Assembly (NCBI RefSeq): GCF_000208865.1
Contig: NC_018390.1
Span: forward strand, 2,156,790-2,220,789
Direction: 5' to 3'
DNA length: 64,000 nt
Origin: Neospora caninum Liverpool
Taxonomy: Eukaryota > Apicomplexa > Conoidasida > Eucoccidiorida > Sarcocystidae
Each line of letters begins with the position of its first letter. Position 1 is the first letter of the stretch. The notes under the pieces were generated by a model. It ran no database searches. It was not told the origin of the DNA and was given only the letters and a program-made list of their open reading frames with translations. Below, one piece after another: positions 12,707 to 25,300 of this stretch. A program made the translations under genes and the position numbers.

Positions 12707-14946
12707 TGTGATCTCGACTGAGTAGCAGCAAGAAGGGAATTTAGGATGCTGCACGCTTCAACTGCTTCTTTCGTATTTTTTTGTATTTGCATTCATATGA
12801 CTCCAGACTGCATATCTGGAGCTACAGCAAAATCTAACAAAAACGCGCGACACTCTTTCCGAGACGAGCGGAGTCGTACGGATGAAAAACAAGGCACACA
12901 ACACGAGACACCGTATCACCGAACCGTCGAACACGTAGCACCCTCAATTATCCTCCACTTGCACCGTCGACTTTGCGGACACCTGTTCTGAAAAGACACG
13001 ATCGCTTTCTTGGGTCGAGGCCCTATATGAAGGCACCTTTTACCCCAACTCTATAAAAGACTATTCTGCAGCGTTAAACGTTTACAGGGCCAGCTGAGAG
13101 TCTCATGTTCTTTCAGGTACCTGTAGCACAATCGATCGGTAGCGGAAAGAAGCCGATACTGATTCGCTGAAGCCGGAAGAGCCTACCTCTACCGCAGCCC
13201 ACGATGTCGAGGAGGACTAAAGCGTAACAACGAAATCCACACCGTACGTGATTAAGACACCACTTCGGCTCACATGAATCAGGGCCGAGAGAAAAAGTTC
13301 CTTGTTTTTCTGACCAGTGTTAAGCCAACCGTTTTTCTGACATAGGCGGCAATGGATTGGATGGGGGGAGCGACGCCGCCGCGTCGTAGAGACGCGTACG
13401 GCGTCGCTAAGTCCTGGACATTCACCAGCTTCGGCCAAAGACCTAGGCATCAGCGGTGCCTGAATCCGGTCCAGTGGGTTGCTCTGCAAGACGGGGGGAA
13501 GGGGATGTGGTAGGTTTTGTTGCGGCCATGGTGGTGTGGTCGTAACCCAAAACGCCGACAGAGAAACTCTCAACACACACGCCGGCTTATCCGGACGCCC
13601 AGAGGCAGCCATGCAGCTTCGCTTCCTGAAGCCATCTCGGGATGAATGGACGAAAAAGCAAGAATCTGCTGCAGTGGGCTGATCGCAGGTCTTTTTGGGT
13701 CGCAAACAATTCTTCCGGTTCCAGACAAACGTCATCATTTAAGTACCACCGCACATTTTTGCAGGAGTGAAAAAGCATCAGTTGAACTCATGTTCTGTCT
13801 CCGAGCTACAGTGGAAGAAAGCTACAGAAACGCCATCAGTGGCTTCATGCAGTCGACTCGCCCACCGCGACAGCTGAATTTCTGCTATTTCCCTCTCACG
13901 GGGTACTCAACGCTGCGAGTCGTACCCTTCAAAACGACAGGCAACGTGGGCCAGATGAGGTTTACGCCCGTACGTCACAGGCCGAGGCACCCGTTTTGTG
14001 AGAGGTACTCTGCTCTGAACTTGCTACCTCCCGCGGAAGGGGACGGAAGCCTTACAAAAATGAAGGTCACGGCCTCGACCTGAAGCATCGCGCCTGTGGA
14101 GAGATAGTGTCGGCAAAGTCAATAATGGCGCTGGCCCGAACAGGCCACAATTTTTTATTGCTGCCCAGTTTTATTGTTACACTCCGTGGCCCCTGCCTGT
14201 GCGCGGTGACACACTCTTTCATGCCCAATGGAGACCCCCTAACACTTCGAAGCATGCAGTCCATCCTCATCCTTTGGATCGTAATGGCTCTGCTTTTGAC
14301 AGCAAGGATAAAGCAAAGACAAGCTAAACCCTGCGGCTCATCGTCTGCACTAGGTTCAACTTAATGTCGGAGAGTTTGGAAAACCGGGGTTTGGAAACAA
14401 AAAGATTAGCGAGCACCGTCATTACGTTATTAAATAGCCTTGCATCCACGTTACAGGTATAATCTGCAGATATCAGCCGGCAGAAATGACTGACCTGATC
14501 ACACCTGCAGGGTAGACAGTGTGTGTCTTGCACGACCAATGTGAAAGGGAAAGAGGCAAATCCTCGGTTCCACAGAATTTGCTCCTCTTCGAAAGCAAGG
14601 ATCAGTGTTACGAACTCGAAACACAACTGATAATTTCCGTTCCCTCCCCCCTTCCCGCCCTTCACGTGATGGACTGATGATGTATGCCTCTTTGGAAATA
14701 CTCATGCCTGCAGAGAGTGAACGTCGGCTTGTGACCTTCCGCAGCCGACAGTTAAACACTCCTGACTACTGTCCAATTACACTAATGCGACAACGAAGGC
14801 CAGTAAGAGAGACAAACCACATCCGCGAATCCACTGGGTCTTTCACAACCAGGGTGCACGGCAGACTCTCCTCACGAGGCCGCTATCGGGTTCTCCACGC
14901 ATGGAAACAATCTTGCAGCAAGGACGTTGGCGGTGTTGGGTTTTGC
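12707..14946. other. Spacer without supported gene
   Basis: This 2.2 kb lies between the start of the 406-aa gene and the stop of the upstream minus-strand gene. Minus-strand ORFs at 13217-13738 (173 codons) and 14324-14665 and a plus-strand one at 14605-15129 are open but have no domain, no acceptor/donor pairing and no biased composition. It probably holds a promoter and a 3' UTR. Confidence 0.45.
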
Positions 14947-17900
14947 CTACCGCATTCCCTCTCGGTCTTCGTCAATATCGAGTATCCAACCCAAGACGCG
15001 AAGTACCTCCGTCACTGTAGGCTCTCGGAGTCTTGGCCGGCTGTCGTTTCCATTCGTATGACAGCCACCGCCCGTGTTCATTGCACTCCCTCCAGTTGTA
15101 GCGTTCCCGTCCCTCTCTTTGCTGTCTAGAACATCTCCCGGTGTTCCCGAGAACTTCCCCGCCTTTTGTAACAAAACAGGCTCCTCGCTGAGGCATTCAC
15201 AAGCATAGAGGGTTTCCTCTGCGCCACTCTTATTCCAATCCCGCCGCCCCTCATATGCAGAGTAACATTCCGAGGGAGCTTTTCTTGACACTGCAGCAGT
15301 CGCGTCCGAACCCGATTGACATTGAGTTGCTTCCCGCTTTTTTAGCCGTACAGTATCCGCGTCGGAGCCGCCAGATGCACTTCGAGACGTTTGCCCGTTC
15401 TGTGGGTTTTTTGCCCCGCCCTCCACCTTTGCCTGATCCTCAGGCACGCAGGCCAGCGGATCGTCGACGCTGAGGCGATTCGCTTCCCCGTCAAGAGGTA
15501 AGCTGGCGCTAGGACAAGACTCAGACAGACCTGCGCTTGTCAACGGTCTCGGTCTGTTGCCCGAGGAAACGGTGTCTGAGGGTACACGGCCGCTGCTTGT
15601 GCAGGTAGCGACGTGAGCCTGGAACATGCTGTGCAAACGCCGGAAAAAAGAGTCGTTCTCCTTCTTCGCGAGTGCCCTCAAAATACGGCTTATGAGGACG
15701 TAGTTTTCGAGAGTTTGTTCACGCTTTGCAAGCTTATGGCACAGGTCTGCGGTCGTATCCATCTCTGTACGCGGGTGGCCTGCATGCTGCGTGGAACTCG
15801 TCGATGGCCGAAGGCTTGTTTCCAGTGCATTCGGGAAAACCACCTCGACGACTTTGGCAAACGCACTCCTTCCAAGAGCTTCGCGTCGATCCGGTGCACA
15901 ACAAAAATGACAAAACAACCTACTCAGCGACGAACAGGGCGCAGGAGGCAATGCCATGTGTGGCGCGTCCCGCTCCCAGGGATCTTTCTCTGGAGGCAGC
16001 ACCTCGCGGCACCTCGTTCTCGCAGGTGGCCGCATCTCCTCTGCCGTGCTCTGATCCGTATCGTTTGTGGGCAAGACGCGACTGGAATCCGCATCCCTGC
16101 CGGACTCCCGATGGAAACACTCCCCGTCTCTCTCGTCGTATCGGGAAGGAAGGGCAAAAGACGAAGCTCGTGCTTGCGAGGCCGAGGAGGGGTCTGTGGA
16201 CTTGGAGTACGGGGCCGGAGCAGTCGACAGAGGCGAAGCCAACGGCCACGGTAGGAGCTGCAGCAATACAGAAAGAAGATGCGCGATATGAAAACGAAGC
16301 GCCACGGCCGGGTTTCGCCAAAACACAGCCTAGAAGGGTGCGCGAGAAAACCGGCCTGCTCGTGATACGAACAGCTCTCAAAAAAACATGCTCTGGACGG
16401 CTACACGCAACTTGGGGAAGTCGGACCAAGGCGTCAGCGCCCCGTGGTCTCGCATGGTCTGGGCTTACTGCCTTGCTCCACGTGGCCATACACTCGGGGG
16501 GTTCCTCCTCCACCTGGTCGAGGATGAGTTGCCGCAGCAGTCCAGTTTCGCCGTCGTCCATATCTCCGGCGCTTTGCCCACAAACCCAGCCGAAAAGAGC
16601 CCCGTCCCGCGGGTCGTCTCGCCTTGTTTTTTGACGCCCTCGCCCGCCAAGCGGCGGCTGCGGGGCAGCGCCGAGAGGTTCCTGCCTCGAACACGAGTCG
16701 CCTGACGCGTCGGCCTCAGACCCGTCCGGGGGATCGCTGCTTGCACTCTCGTCTGCCCGATCAGAGTCGTCACCTCGCCTTCGCTTTCGCGCTCCGCCGT
16801 GCAGCCGAAAGGCTGCAGCGGCAACCGACGCCGCAGCATCCAGCAGCCACGGTGACAGCCGAGGAGAGGCTCGGCCAGCGGCGGCCGACGCCGAGGCAGC
16901 GCTCCCTGTAACAGAGACTCGGTGCGACGCCGCACACGAAGCGTCACAGGCGACCGTCAAGGGTGTCCTCGAGCTCGCGGAACGCGCATTAGCCAGGCTT
17001 GTACCCGTGAGTCTGCCAGCGCCCCGCGCAACCGGCAATTCGGCGAGCAGCGCGTCGGGAGGAGTTTGCAGTTTGAAGCTGCACGAGGGGGATCCGAGAG
17101 GAGAACCGTGGGGAGTATCCCCTGCTAGGTCCAGAGGTTGCAACAGAGGAGCCTCCGCTCGGCGACGGGGGCGACCCGGCGCAGCGGGAACGGCGGAGCC
17201 AGGCGGCGCAGTCAGCGGGTACGGGTGCCGAGAAAGAGAAGGGGGATAGTGGTACCAGGCGGTTCCCTCTTCAAAGTCGGCCGCGGTAAAGACACGGCGT
17301 TTGAGCGGACGCCCCTGCGGTCGCCGGTAATCTGTGCCTGTACAGTCCCACGGCATGAGATTGTAGGCCGCAGCAATGGCCCGGAACCTGTTCACGCCAT
17401 CTTCAGGAAACTTTCGCGTCACAGTGCGCGTATCAGAGCCTGAAGACCTGAAGAACTGCACACACCATTCCTTTGTCTTCTCCAGCTGGTAAACCTGCCG
17501 ACGGATGCCGCCTGCACAGTCAGGAACAACGGAAAACACGCGAAGCGCCTGTTCGCACGTGGGGCTTAGAGGTGCTCTGAAGGCACTGCGTCGTCAGCGC
17601 GATCTGGGCTTATGAAGCACCGCACTCCGTTTCCCACCAAACCTGTTTGTCGACACTCCTGAGGTGGGGGGGGGGGGGAGCTCGACCAGAAAGTAAAATC
17701 AAACATGTGGAACTCACTACAGAAAAAACGGCCTGCCTGATGAGAGGAACGAGGGAGCGTGTACGATGAGCTTTCGCCCGACGCGACTCGACATGGAGCA
17801 GAGCGGATTCGCGCACGCAAACGCTTTTAAAGTCGAACTCACCCACAATCTCGTTGACCCAAACGGTCTTCTTGAACGCGCCACCATTCCCGGTCGCCTC

Positions 17901-19277
17901 GGCGACCGGCTTCCTCACTCCCCATCCGATGGGCATCTCTAGTGTGTGTCTCCGCTTCACAGCGTCGGATGCATGCTCGTCTTCGTGGTAGCGGTAGACG
18001 TCTTCCTCGCCGCTCCCGGACGACTCGTCCTCCTCCTCGTCTCTCTTCTTTCCGTTACCCTTTTTCGGCGGCGAGCCCTGTAGTGGCGCTGCGTCTTGAA
18101 CCGCCTCGCCAGCTTTCTTTCTCGCGCCTTCCCCTCCAATCGCTCCTGCCCAATTGTTCTCGTCGCTCCAACTGTCCCCGCCCCCAGTGCACACGCTCGG
18201 CGCCGCTGGTGGCCCCGCTGCGTCGGCTGCGCGTTTCTCTCCGGCTTCGCCTTCTCCTTTGTGTCCGTGCTCCTTCTTTACACTGCTCCCGCCGCTTGCC
18301 GCTTTGCTCCCTGGCTGCTCTGGACGGCCGCTCGCGCTTCGGCTCTGGACCCCAGGGGCTGTGGCAGGCGCCTGTGTTTCTCTGCAAGGACGACTCCCGT
18401 TTCCGCTCACAGTGCAGCTCTGATTTGGACTCGCCTTTGGGCGTTCGCCGCCCGGCACGCCGTTTGGCGCGGGCCGAATGGACGGCGGGCGAAGAGCCCA
18501 GAGGGAGCTGGCGGCCAGCAGCGGCGCGACAGAAGGGACGCGTGCAAAGACGGGCCCTGGCGCTTTTGGCAACGCTTCCGCGGAGGCCACCGACTTGTTG
18601 CTGGCGCCGCCCGCGGTCTCCGCTCGCTCGGAGTTTGACCCCTCGGGGATGGCGACCGGACCGGGAGGTTTGCTCTGTCCGAGGTTCGCCGCCGGCCGGG
18701 GCATCAGCAACAGCTGCAGAGCTCCCCTGCGCACAGCTGCGGCGGCTGCGGCTGCGACGGCCGGTGGAGGACGCAGCGGCGCCTCGCCAGCCGCCGCGGC
18801 TCGGTGCCGAGCGGCCGCCTGGAGCAGCAAACGCTGCTGGAGGTGCAGCTGGAGGAGCCTCGCAGGCCCGTGCAGGGGCGGCGAGGCCCGCCGCTGTCGC
18901 TCCAGTTCCTTCTGCAGCAGGTCGGCGGCGCGCTGTGGCGCGGCGGGGTCTTGCGCGGCGTTCTGCAGGCCGGCTTGAAAGAGCTGAAGATGTTGCAGCT
19001 GTCGCTGCCGGAGATGCTGCTGAAGAAGCTGCTGGCGTTGCAGCTGCTCGGGAGTCAACGGACGGAGCGGCGGAGGGAAGAGCGCAATCGGAAGCGCCGC
19101 CGGAACGACCGGCACGGCGTCCTTCTCATCGCGCGGCTGCGGAGACGCCTCGGCCGCAGGCGAGGCCTGCGCCTGACGCAGCTGCTGCGCAGCCAGCAGC
19201 TGCGTGTGGCGCTGGAGAAGCTGCAGCGGGAGCGGGCACGGGCGCTCCGGCGGATTCGCAGGGGTTTGAGGCTCCAT
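14947..19277 (-). CDS. Gln/Ala-rich nuclear-type protein, possible AP2-domain regulator, 3 exons
   Basis: Proposed exons are 19277-17843, 17511-16469 and 16257-14947, giving 1262 aa. Junctions use GTGAGT and GTAAGC donors with phases 1 and 0. The ATG is in a strong context (GGCGCCATGGAG). Residues 1-230 are extremely rich in Gln, Leu, Ala and Pro, a low-complexity activation-type region. Residues 300-460 are hydrophilic with a basic patch (PPKKGNGKKR) followed by an acidic run. Across the first junction the frame reads GGGIRRQVYQLEKTKEW, then an Arg-Lys-Phe strand motif and an Ala-rich helix (RFRAIAAAYN). The spacing of Trp, Phe and Ala-rich helix resembles one apicomplexan AP2 DNA-binding domain at about 478-530. 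A further Arg-rich, likely nuclear-localising stretch (ARKRRRGDD) lies in exon 2. The AP2 call is a pattern match only; the alternative is an unrelated nuclear protein. Confidence 0.6.
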
Positions 19278-22200
19278 GGCGCCTACGTCTCCATGCCGGC
19301 CTGAGACCCGCCGACGCCGTGGTCCACTGATCCAGTGGAGCGACTTGGACGACGAAAAGGACGAAACGAGAGAAAGCACTGGCGCTGGTGGCTCGTCAGA
19401 TCATGGCGACGGGTCGCGACCAGACGAGGGCCGGAAGACCCGGCAAGGCGCGTTGCAGAAAATCGAGAATTCCAGAGAGAACCGTCCGACAGGGAAGGAC
19501 CTCGGAAGAGGAGGCTTCAGCCTAGAAAGGGTACGCCTGCAGCAGGTTGCGCACGCCAAACGACAGGAATGGATAAGCAGGTGCTTGGAGAGCCGGAATC
19601 GCGGACCAAAGAACTGTGTTTGGACGTTCGCTACCGGCGCGTCTCGCACACGACCTCGAAGCGCACTGAACAGCTGCGTGTTGTCGCCGCAGATGCAAAA
19701 CAGTGGTAACAGTATGCCCAGACGTGAAAGACATGCGAAGAGTCTCGATCCAGTTTGAACTAGAGGCGCATCGGGAGGCGTGTCCCATCAAGTTTGTCTA
19801 CCGCCTGGAATTCCAGCGCGAGGTCACTTGCTGTCTTTCCGCGAGACAGACGAAGGAGGCCAGGAGTAGTGGCAAGCACGGAACCGGTTATTCACGCGTA
19901 GAGTGGATCCCCTCCAATGACAGCGAAGACTTGCTGTCTCACCGTGATTACCGGCTGAGTGACGAAGGCGAGGACGCCTGCTACAGAAGAGAGGCAGAAT
20001 CCTCGGAAACACAGACATAAAAAGCCGGCCTGTGCCTCCTCGGGGAAAACTGGAGCTCAGAAGACTCTCTTTCTCATCCGGGGGAAGAAACTCCGGGCAA
20101 ACAGGCTCTCGCTAGCCTCCAGTTTCGTGCCGCAAGCAAGGCTGCGCCAAAAATCCAGAAGGCCCGGCGCTTGAGGGGCTGCGCCGTCGAGAGTGCACGC
20201 AGCGTGTGCGTGAGCAAAGAGTGGCGAATACCCGGCCTCGCGCGGCCAGGCTCACGGGTAAACCAGGGCGAAAAAAGGCCGAGGTGTGGTGTGGAGGTGA
20301 AACAACTGGATGTAAAAAAACGCGGTCACATGATAAAACCGAAAGGGGATATTTCAGTCAGTGTTGGAATCAGCAACCGAAAGTGCAGCGGATGTGTACA
20401 CCGTATTCAACTGAGGTTTTCTATTCGAGTCTCCACTCATGAAACTCGACAGAAAAAGGGTATTTTTGGGATAAGCGGTGCGTTAAAATAGCCGCTTCTC
20501 AAAAGGAACTTTTTTTTTGGAAGAAGGCCGCTAGACATGTCAGAGAGCATGCAAAGAAGAACCTCCGCATGCAGTCAGAGGTCCATCGAAAAACGTCCCT
20601 TGCACTGAAGTGACACTGCCGTGCTGGTCCGAGCACACTTCGTAAAGTAGAACGGCGAACAGCAATGCAGTGGTGGAATGGAGATGAACCTCCACACCCA
20701 GCGAAAACAAACACCTCTGCATATGCTTACGAAGGTGGGATTCACCAGGAAACCAGGCGGGTTTAAAACTAGAGCTCACCATGGAAGCCACAGCATCTAG
20801 TAGTGTGTATGTGAAGTGCAGTAGGTCCAGGTGACGGGTTTCGACAAGCGCGAGTTCAGCCAGCAGCCGATGGACTGTGGAGAGGCATCGTGCTGTTTCG
20901 GTGCATATCGCACGCCGCACCAAGTTACAGCACAACTTGCTTCGTGTCAAGTTCTTTGGACAGCGAATTTCTTCGCGGCACAGGCGTTTACCACTGCTTT
21001 CGGGTTAGGCGTTAGACTACATACTCAAAACAGCTTTAGAAGTGATCTGCCGTTGAAGAAGTCGGATACGAAAGTGATAGCTTCGCCAGCCCTTGAAAAG
21101 ACTCAGGACCGAGCGACTGACTACTTTTCGGTCATTGTGGTGCGATGTTCTCACACACCACCAATTCTACCACCCTGGCGGAGCTGCCAGCACTGAACGA
21201 TCGAAGTTTCGGACCACGTTCATCACTGCACGTTTAGCTCTACGGGTAACAACATAGCCCTTCCCTCTGGTGGGTTCCTGCATTGAGCAGGCTCTCACGT
21301 AAGAGATACAGAGGGGGCGACTGCAAAGTACTCGGTGAGAACGCAGCGTCACACCGTGCCTCAGAAGCTCCATATATACGATATCTGCCTACAAGACTGC
21401 AAAACGAACACTTCTTAGACGTAAAACAGCCACTAAGTGTTCCGGCACGTGAGCACCCCGATGCGCCTCTCTATTCTGCCAGTACGCCGCCTGAAAAGGG
21501 AATTTGGTCTCGAATCGAGTCCAAGGTTTCAGTGCTGAATCAAATGACGGATTCCTTGCACCTGGACACACAGTCGCCTTGGAGAAGTGCGAGGCAATGA
21601 CGTCTTGAAACAGAGTGGGGTTTCCGCTGTCGCATGGCCGGAGAAAAACATTTCCCCGGCGAGCCTGGGTACTTCACGCACGGCGACCAGCAACAAACCC
21701 ACCCGTTTCTCCCGCTGGCGAGCGACCGCCGGAGGAAAAGGCGACCTGGAAAAAAGGCGGCGATCGCTCTCGGTGGCCGTCGGTTCTGATATCCAGGATA
21801 TATGACACTGTCACGCACAGGAGTATCACGGCCCCGTGTTGTTCAGAGGAAACGGCCCGAGTGCCGAACATCCAGGATGTTTGGAGGCAGCCTCATACCT
21901 TTTCAGGAGCGTGTACACCACGCACAGAACGTGACATTTCGAGTACGTCTTTGTCGCCGGGCGAATGTGAACTGACGCTGCACGCGACGCAAGCCTAACG
22001 AACGCTGTGGGGCTGGTGGCGTGTACCCCTCAAGAAGTGTCTTTTTTGCGGTCACCTACCCACGCGCTGACAGACTCCGCCGCCCTTTTATCTGAGTAAA
22101 TCATGCGCTCTCAACCACGCAGTTTGAATGCGTGTAACATCAACTCGTGACTTGCAACCAGAGGCTGGAACCGCAATCCACCGTACGAAGGCGTGAGACC

Positions 22201-22302
22201 CCCTACTGTACAGCGTACAGACGGAATCAAAAGAGTTCGACGCCACTGGGCGCCTCCTGAACAGACGGACTGGACTGTCGTTTGTCGGCACTAGCCAGTG
22301 CA
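19278..22302. other. Spacer, mostly empty, with one orphan exon
   Basis: Three kilobases lie between the start of the AP2-like gene and the stop of APN1. Apart from the candidate minus-strand exon at 20780-20874, I see no coding region. The interval should contain the AP2-like gene's promoter and the APN1 3' UTR. Confidence 0.45.
20780..20874 (-). CDS. Candidate internal exon of an unidentified split gene
   Basis: A 95-bp open segment on the minus strand is preceded by the pyrimidine-rich acceptor CTCTCCACAG and ends at the donor ATG|GTGAGC. It enters in phase 1 and leaves in phase 0. It would encode a leucine-rich amphipathic helix containing LLAELALVETRHLDLLHF. A possible last exon follows a CACTTCAG acceptor near 20612 and would add nine codons before a stop. 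A possible upstream exon (EPTRGKGYVVTRRAKRAV) lies near 21281-21170, but its phase does not fit directly. No family is recognised. Confidence 0.3.
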
Positions 22303-25300
22303 TCACTCTTCAGTGAATTTGTACATCATCTCTGTCTCTTTCCGCCACAGTTTGGGACCGTTGTCGTCGACTTCCGGTGTCTCTAGCACCAGAGGCATGT
22401 CCTTGAACCACGTTGGGTGTTGCATAATGAACTTGAACGGGGCCAGGCCGAGAGTGCCCTTGCCGATGTGCTCGTGCCTACAGAAACCACGGACACGAAA
22501 TCAGCCAGGTGACGCCAGTGGTGCAGGCGCCAAGTCTTTTTCGCGACTGCTCTGAACAAACGGTCACCTTCCTCCGGCCACGAGGCAGGGATTAGCTGAT
22601 CGAGACAGCACTGGAAAGACTCCTTAGGGCGATATTCGCACAACGCATCCGCCTCCTTGTGTGTCCTAGAAACACGGTTCCACGCGCCAGGTAATCGCCG
22701 ACTTCATCACACTTTTTCGCGTGCCTCGTTTTTGCACGCAACGCAGTCCAGGATCAAGGAAAGAACGGAAAGCAGATCTGAATCCGTTCACGACCGCGAC
22801 AACTCCAAAACATACTGCGCGTCACACGCGTATCACTGAACAGTTGAACCAGTCGCAGGATCGGCCGACACGTATCGTTAGCGGCGATCGGCGAGCACTC
22901 AAGTGAACGTACCTGTCCAGGCCGCTTCCTAGAGGAGCTTTGGAATCGTTGATGTGCATGGCTTTCAGATATTTCATGCCGACGATGCTGTCGAACTTTT
23001 TCATCACAGCTTCAAATTTTTCCTCCGTTCGAATATCGTGGCCTGGGCATCAGAAAAAGCGGAAAAGTCTCGGAAGATTGTCTCGCTCGTTGAAAGGAGA
23101 ACGCCGGTCAGTCCCCGGAGGCCTGCTGCTCGGCCTGCCTGTTTATCTACTCCCCGAGCACTGCCTAGTGCTAGCCGTGGGGTGGATTGCGCCATCAACC
23201 CATGGCCCGGGGAGGACTTACAGACCGCGAAGTGCGCGCCAAAACCAGGGGTTTCCGCGTCATCGCTTAGGTGTAGGGTTCACTGTGTGTGTGTGTGTGG
23301 GGGGGTGGGGGGGGGGCCAACCGAAAGCTGAGAAGTCGAAAGCATTGGCGACCAGCAGAGGAGACTCACCAGCAGAAAACAGATGGCACGTATCCAGGCA
23401 GACGCCGATCTGCGCACGGCAGGCACAGAAAGACGGAGACGACCCTCAACGCGAATCCCTTTATTTGATTAGGTCGCGCGATGGGGTATGTTTTGTCGCG
23501 CAAATAAAAATGCGTCCGGCATGCATACTCTTGGACAACGTCGGGCTTCTGCATACCGACGCAGTTCCCAGGCTACGCAAACATTGGAGTTCACAACTTT
23601 AAACTACATGAAATCCTCAAACTGAGCAACGGATTCCGTTCGAGCAAATGAGACTGGTCTGGCCGCGTCGCGCGGTATCGCCGGGCAGCGTCTGAGAATC
23701 GCTCATGGCGAAAAATCGTTCCGTTCGCAAAATCAGGAACGGATCATCATAATTGGACAGGTTAGATGCCGTGGAAGAACGCCTCCCCCGGAGACCTCAC
23801 GCGATCTTTCTTGTCCACGAGGGCGATGATGTCTCTGAGGTCCTCGAACTCGCTGCACAGTACGTTCTTCTGGCCCGCCATGTTTTCTAGTAGAATCGTC
23901 ACACTCTTGGTTGCAGCGATTGCCTTGTTGAGGCTTTCCTGAAATCCACAAAGAGACACCACAGAGATGCGCCTCGATTCATAGGTGACGCCTTCAAGAA
24001 AGCAGCCATGTGTCCCTTTCCAGCATGCTCTCTCTTCTGCCTCGCAGTTCCGGCAGCTTTTGGTGGCAGTATTTAAAAACTTGTCGACTGCGGCAGCCCG
24101 TCTTGTTTCTCAGCTGCATGCATCCCACAGCTGCGTGTCGCTGTCTCGTAGCGGCCTTCGTTATTGTCAGCACCCCGCAGTCTGAAGGCTTCGTAACTGC
24201 AGACTCCGAGACGAATGATAACTGAACCGACCACACCCGCCAGCACAAGCTGCGCGACCGAGTACGAAAACGTGGCCTTGTCCAACACATCGCACGTCGT
24301 AGCACTGCTCGTTCCACGAAGCCGGAGAGCCTATCTCCGCGTTGGGTGAGCGGAGACACGCCTGGACTCACTGCAATGTGTCCGATGCTTTGTTCCTTCG
24401 TGCACTGGCCAACTGTCGATCCTGTGAAAGGCATTGCGGGTGGACAACAGGTTTGCGGATAAAACACGCTCCAGCGAGCGCAGCCAGACGTTCCTTCCAG
24501 GATCAGCGTGTCCTGAGCTCAACACAAGAGAGGCAGATTCGGGAAACACTTACCTGGATGGAAGACGTATCGATGAACTCCAATCTGCTCGCACCTCTGT
24601 AGGTCGTCAAGAAACGCGGTGTACGACACTTTCCGTTTCGCCGGATCTGATGCAGCACAGAAAAAGGCACATACTGTTCGTTCACGCGTCTGAAAAAGCC
24701 GACGACGCGTCTCGGCCGGGCACACGCAGAAGCCGCCTGCTTGCCTATAGAGGTCTGGGGCGCGGGCCCCGTCACGTCCCTGTCTGCGGTTAGAATGTTC
24801 ACCAGACTGCGAGGTCTCGACACCGGAACTCGCAGATGCCCGTGAACAAACTTGCCTGGGTTCGCCAAGTTGATGAGGTACGATCCGTGAGGCAAGACAT
24901 GCTGCGGGCCGTCGAGCTTCAGCTTGGCCACTTCGGCTTTGAAACCCTCCGCCGATTCCGCGCTCTGCCGCACAGCAAAGTAACCACACCATGCTCTCTC
25001 GGTAGCCGCCGGAAGGTCGGCGGCCCACGAAGGCACCGGGTCAAGATGCCATTGCGAAAAACAAACCAGCGGACTGCGCGATACGCACACGACAGACTGT
25101 AGAAGGCAGCACGCAGCTCGTGGGGCGGCCAAACACGTGGCGACGCCTCTGTGCGCACAGAAAGCGTCAGCTGTATCGTCGGCCCAAGAATGTGCCACTG
25201 TGTAGTGTCTCCTGGGGGACTCACGATGGGGGGGGAGTCCCAGCGGCGCTGATTCTTCAGGAAGAACGCGAACGCTTGTCCTGCACAAACCACGAAACAG

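Noticed and set aside
13217..13738. A 173-codon minus-strand ORF
   Set aside because: No domain, no splice partners, Cys/Pro-rich random-looking composition and no conserved-looking segment.
17942..19330. A 462-codon plus-strand ORF
   Set aside because: It is the antisense shadow of the GC-rich Gln/Ala-rich exon on the minus strand and has Arg/Ala-rich antisense composition.
23281..23320. A (GT)n then poly-G run inside an APN1 intron, considered as a G-quadruplex regulatory element
   Set aside because: It is a simple repeat; nothing in the sequence ties it to regulation.
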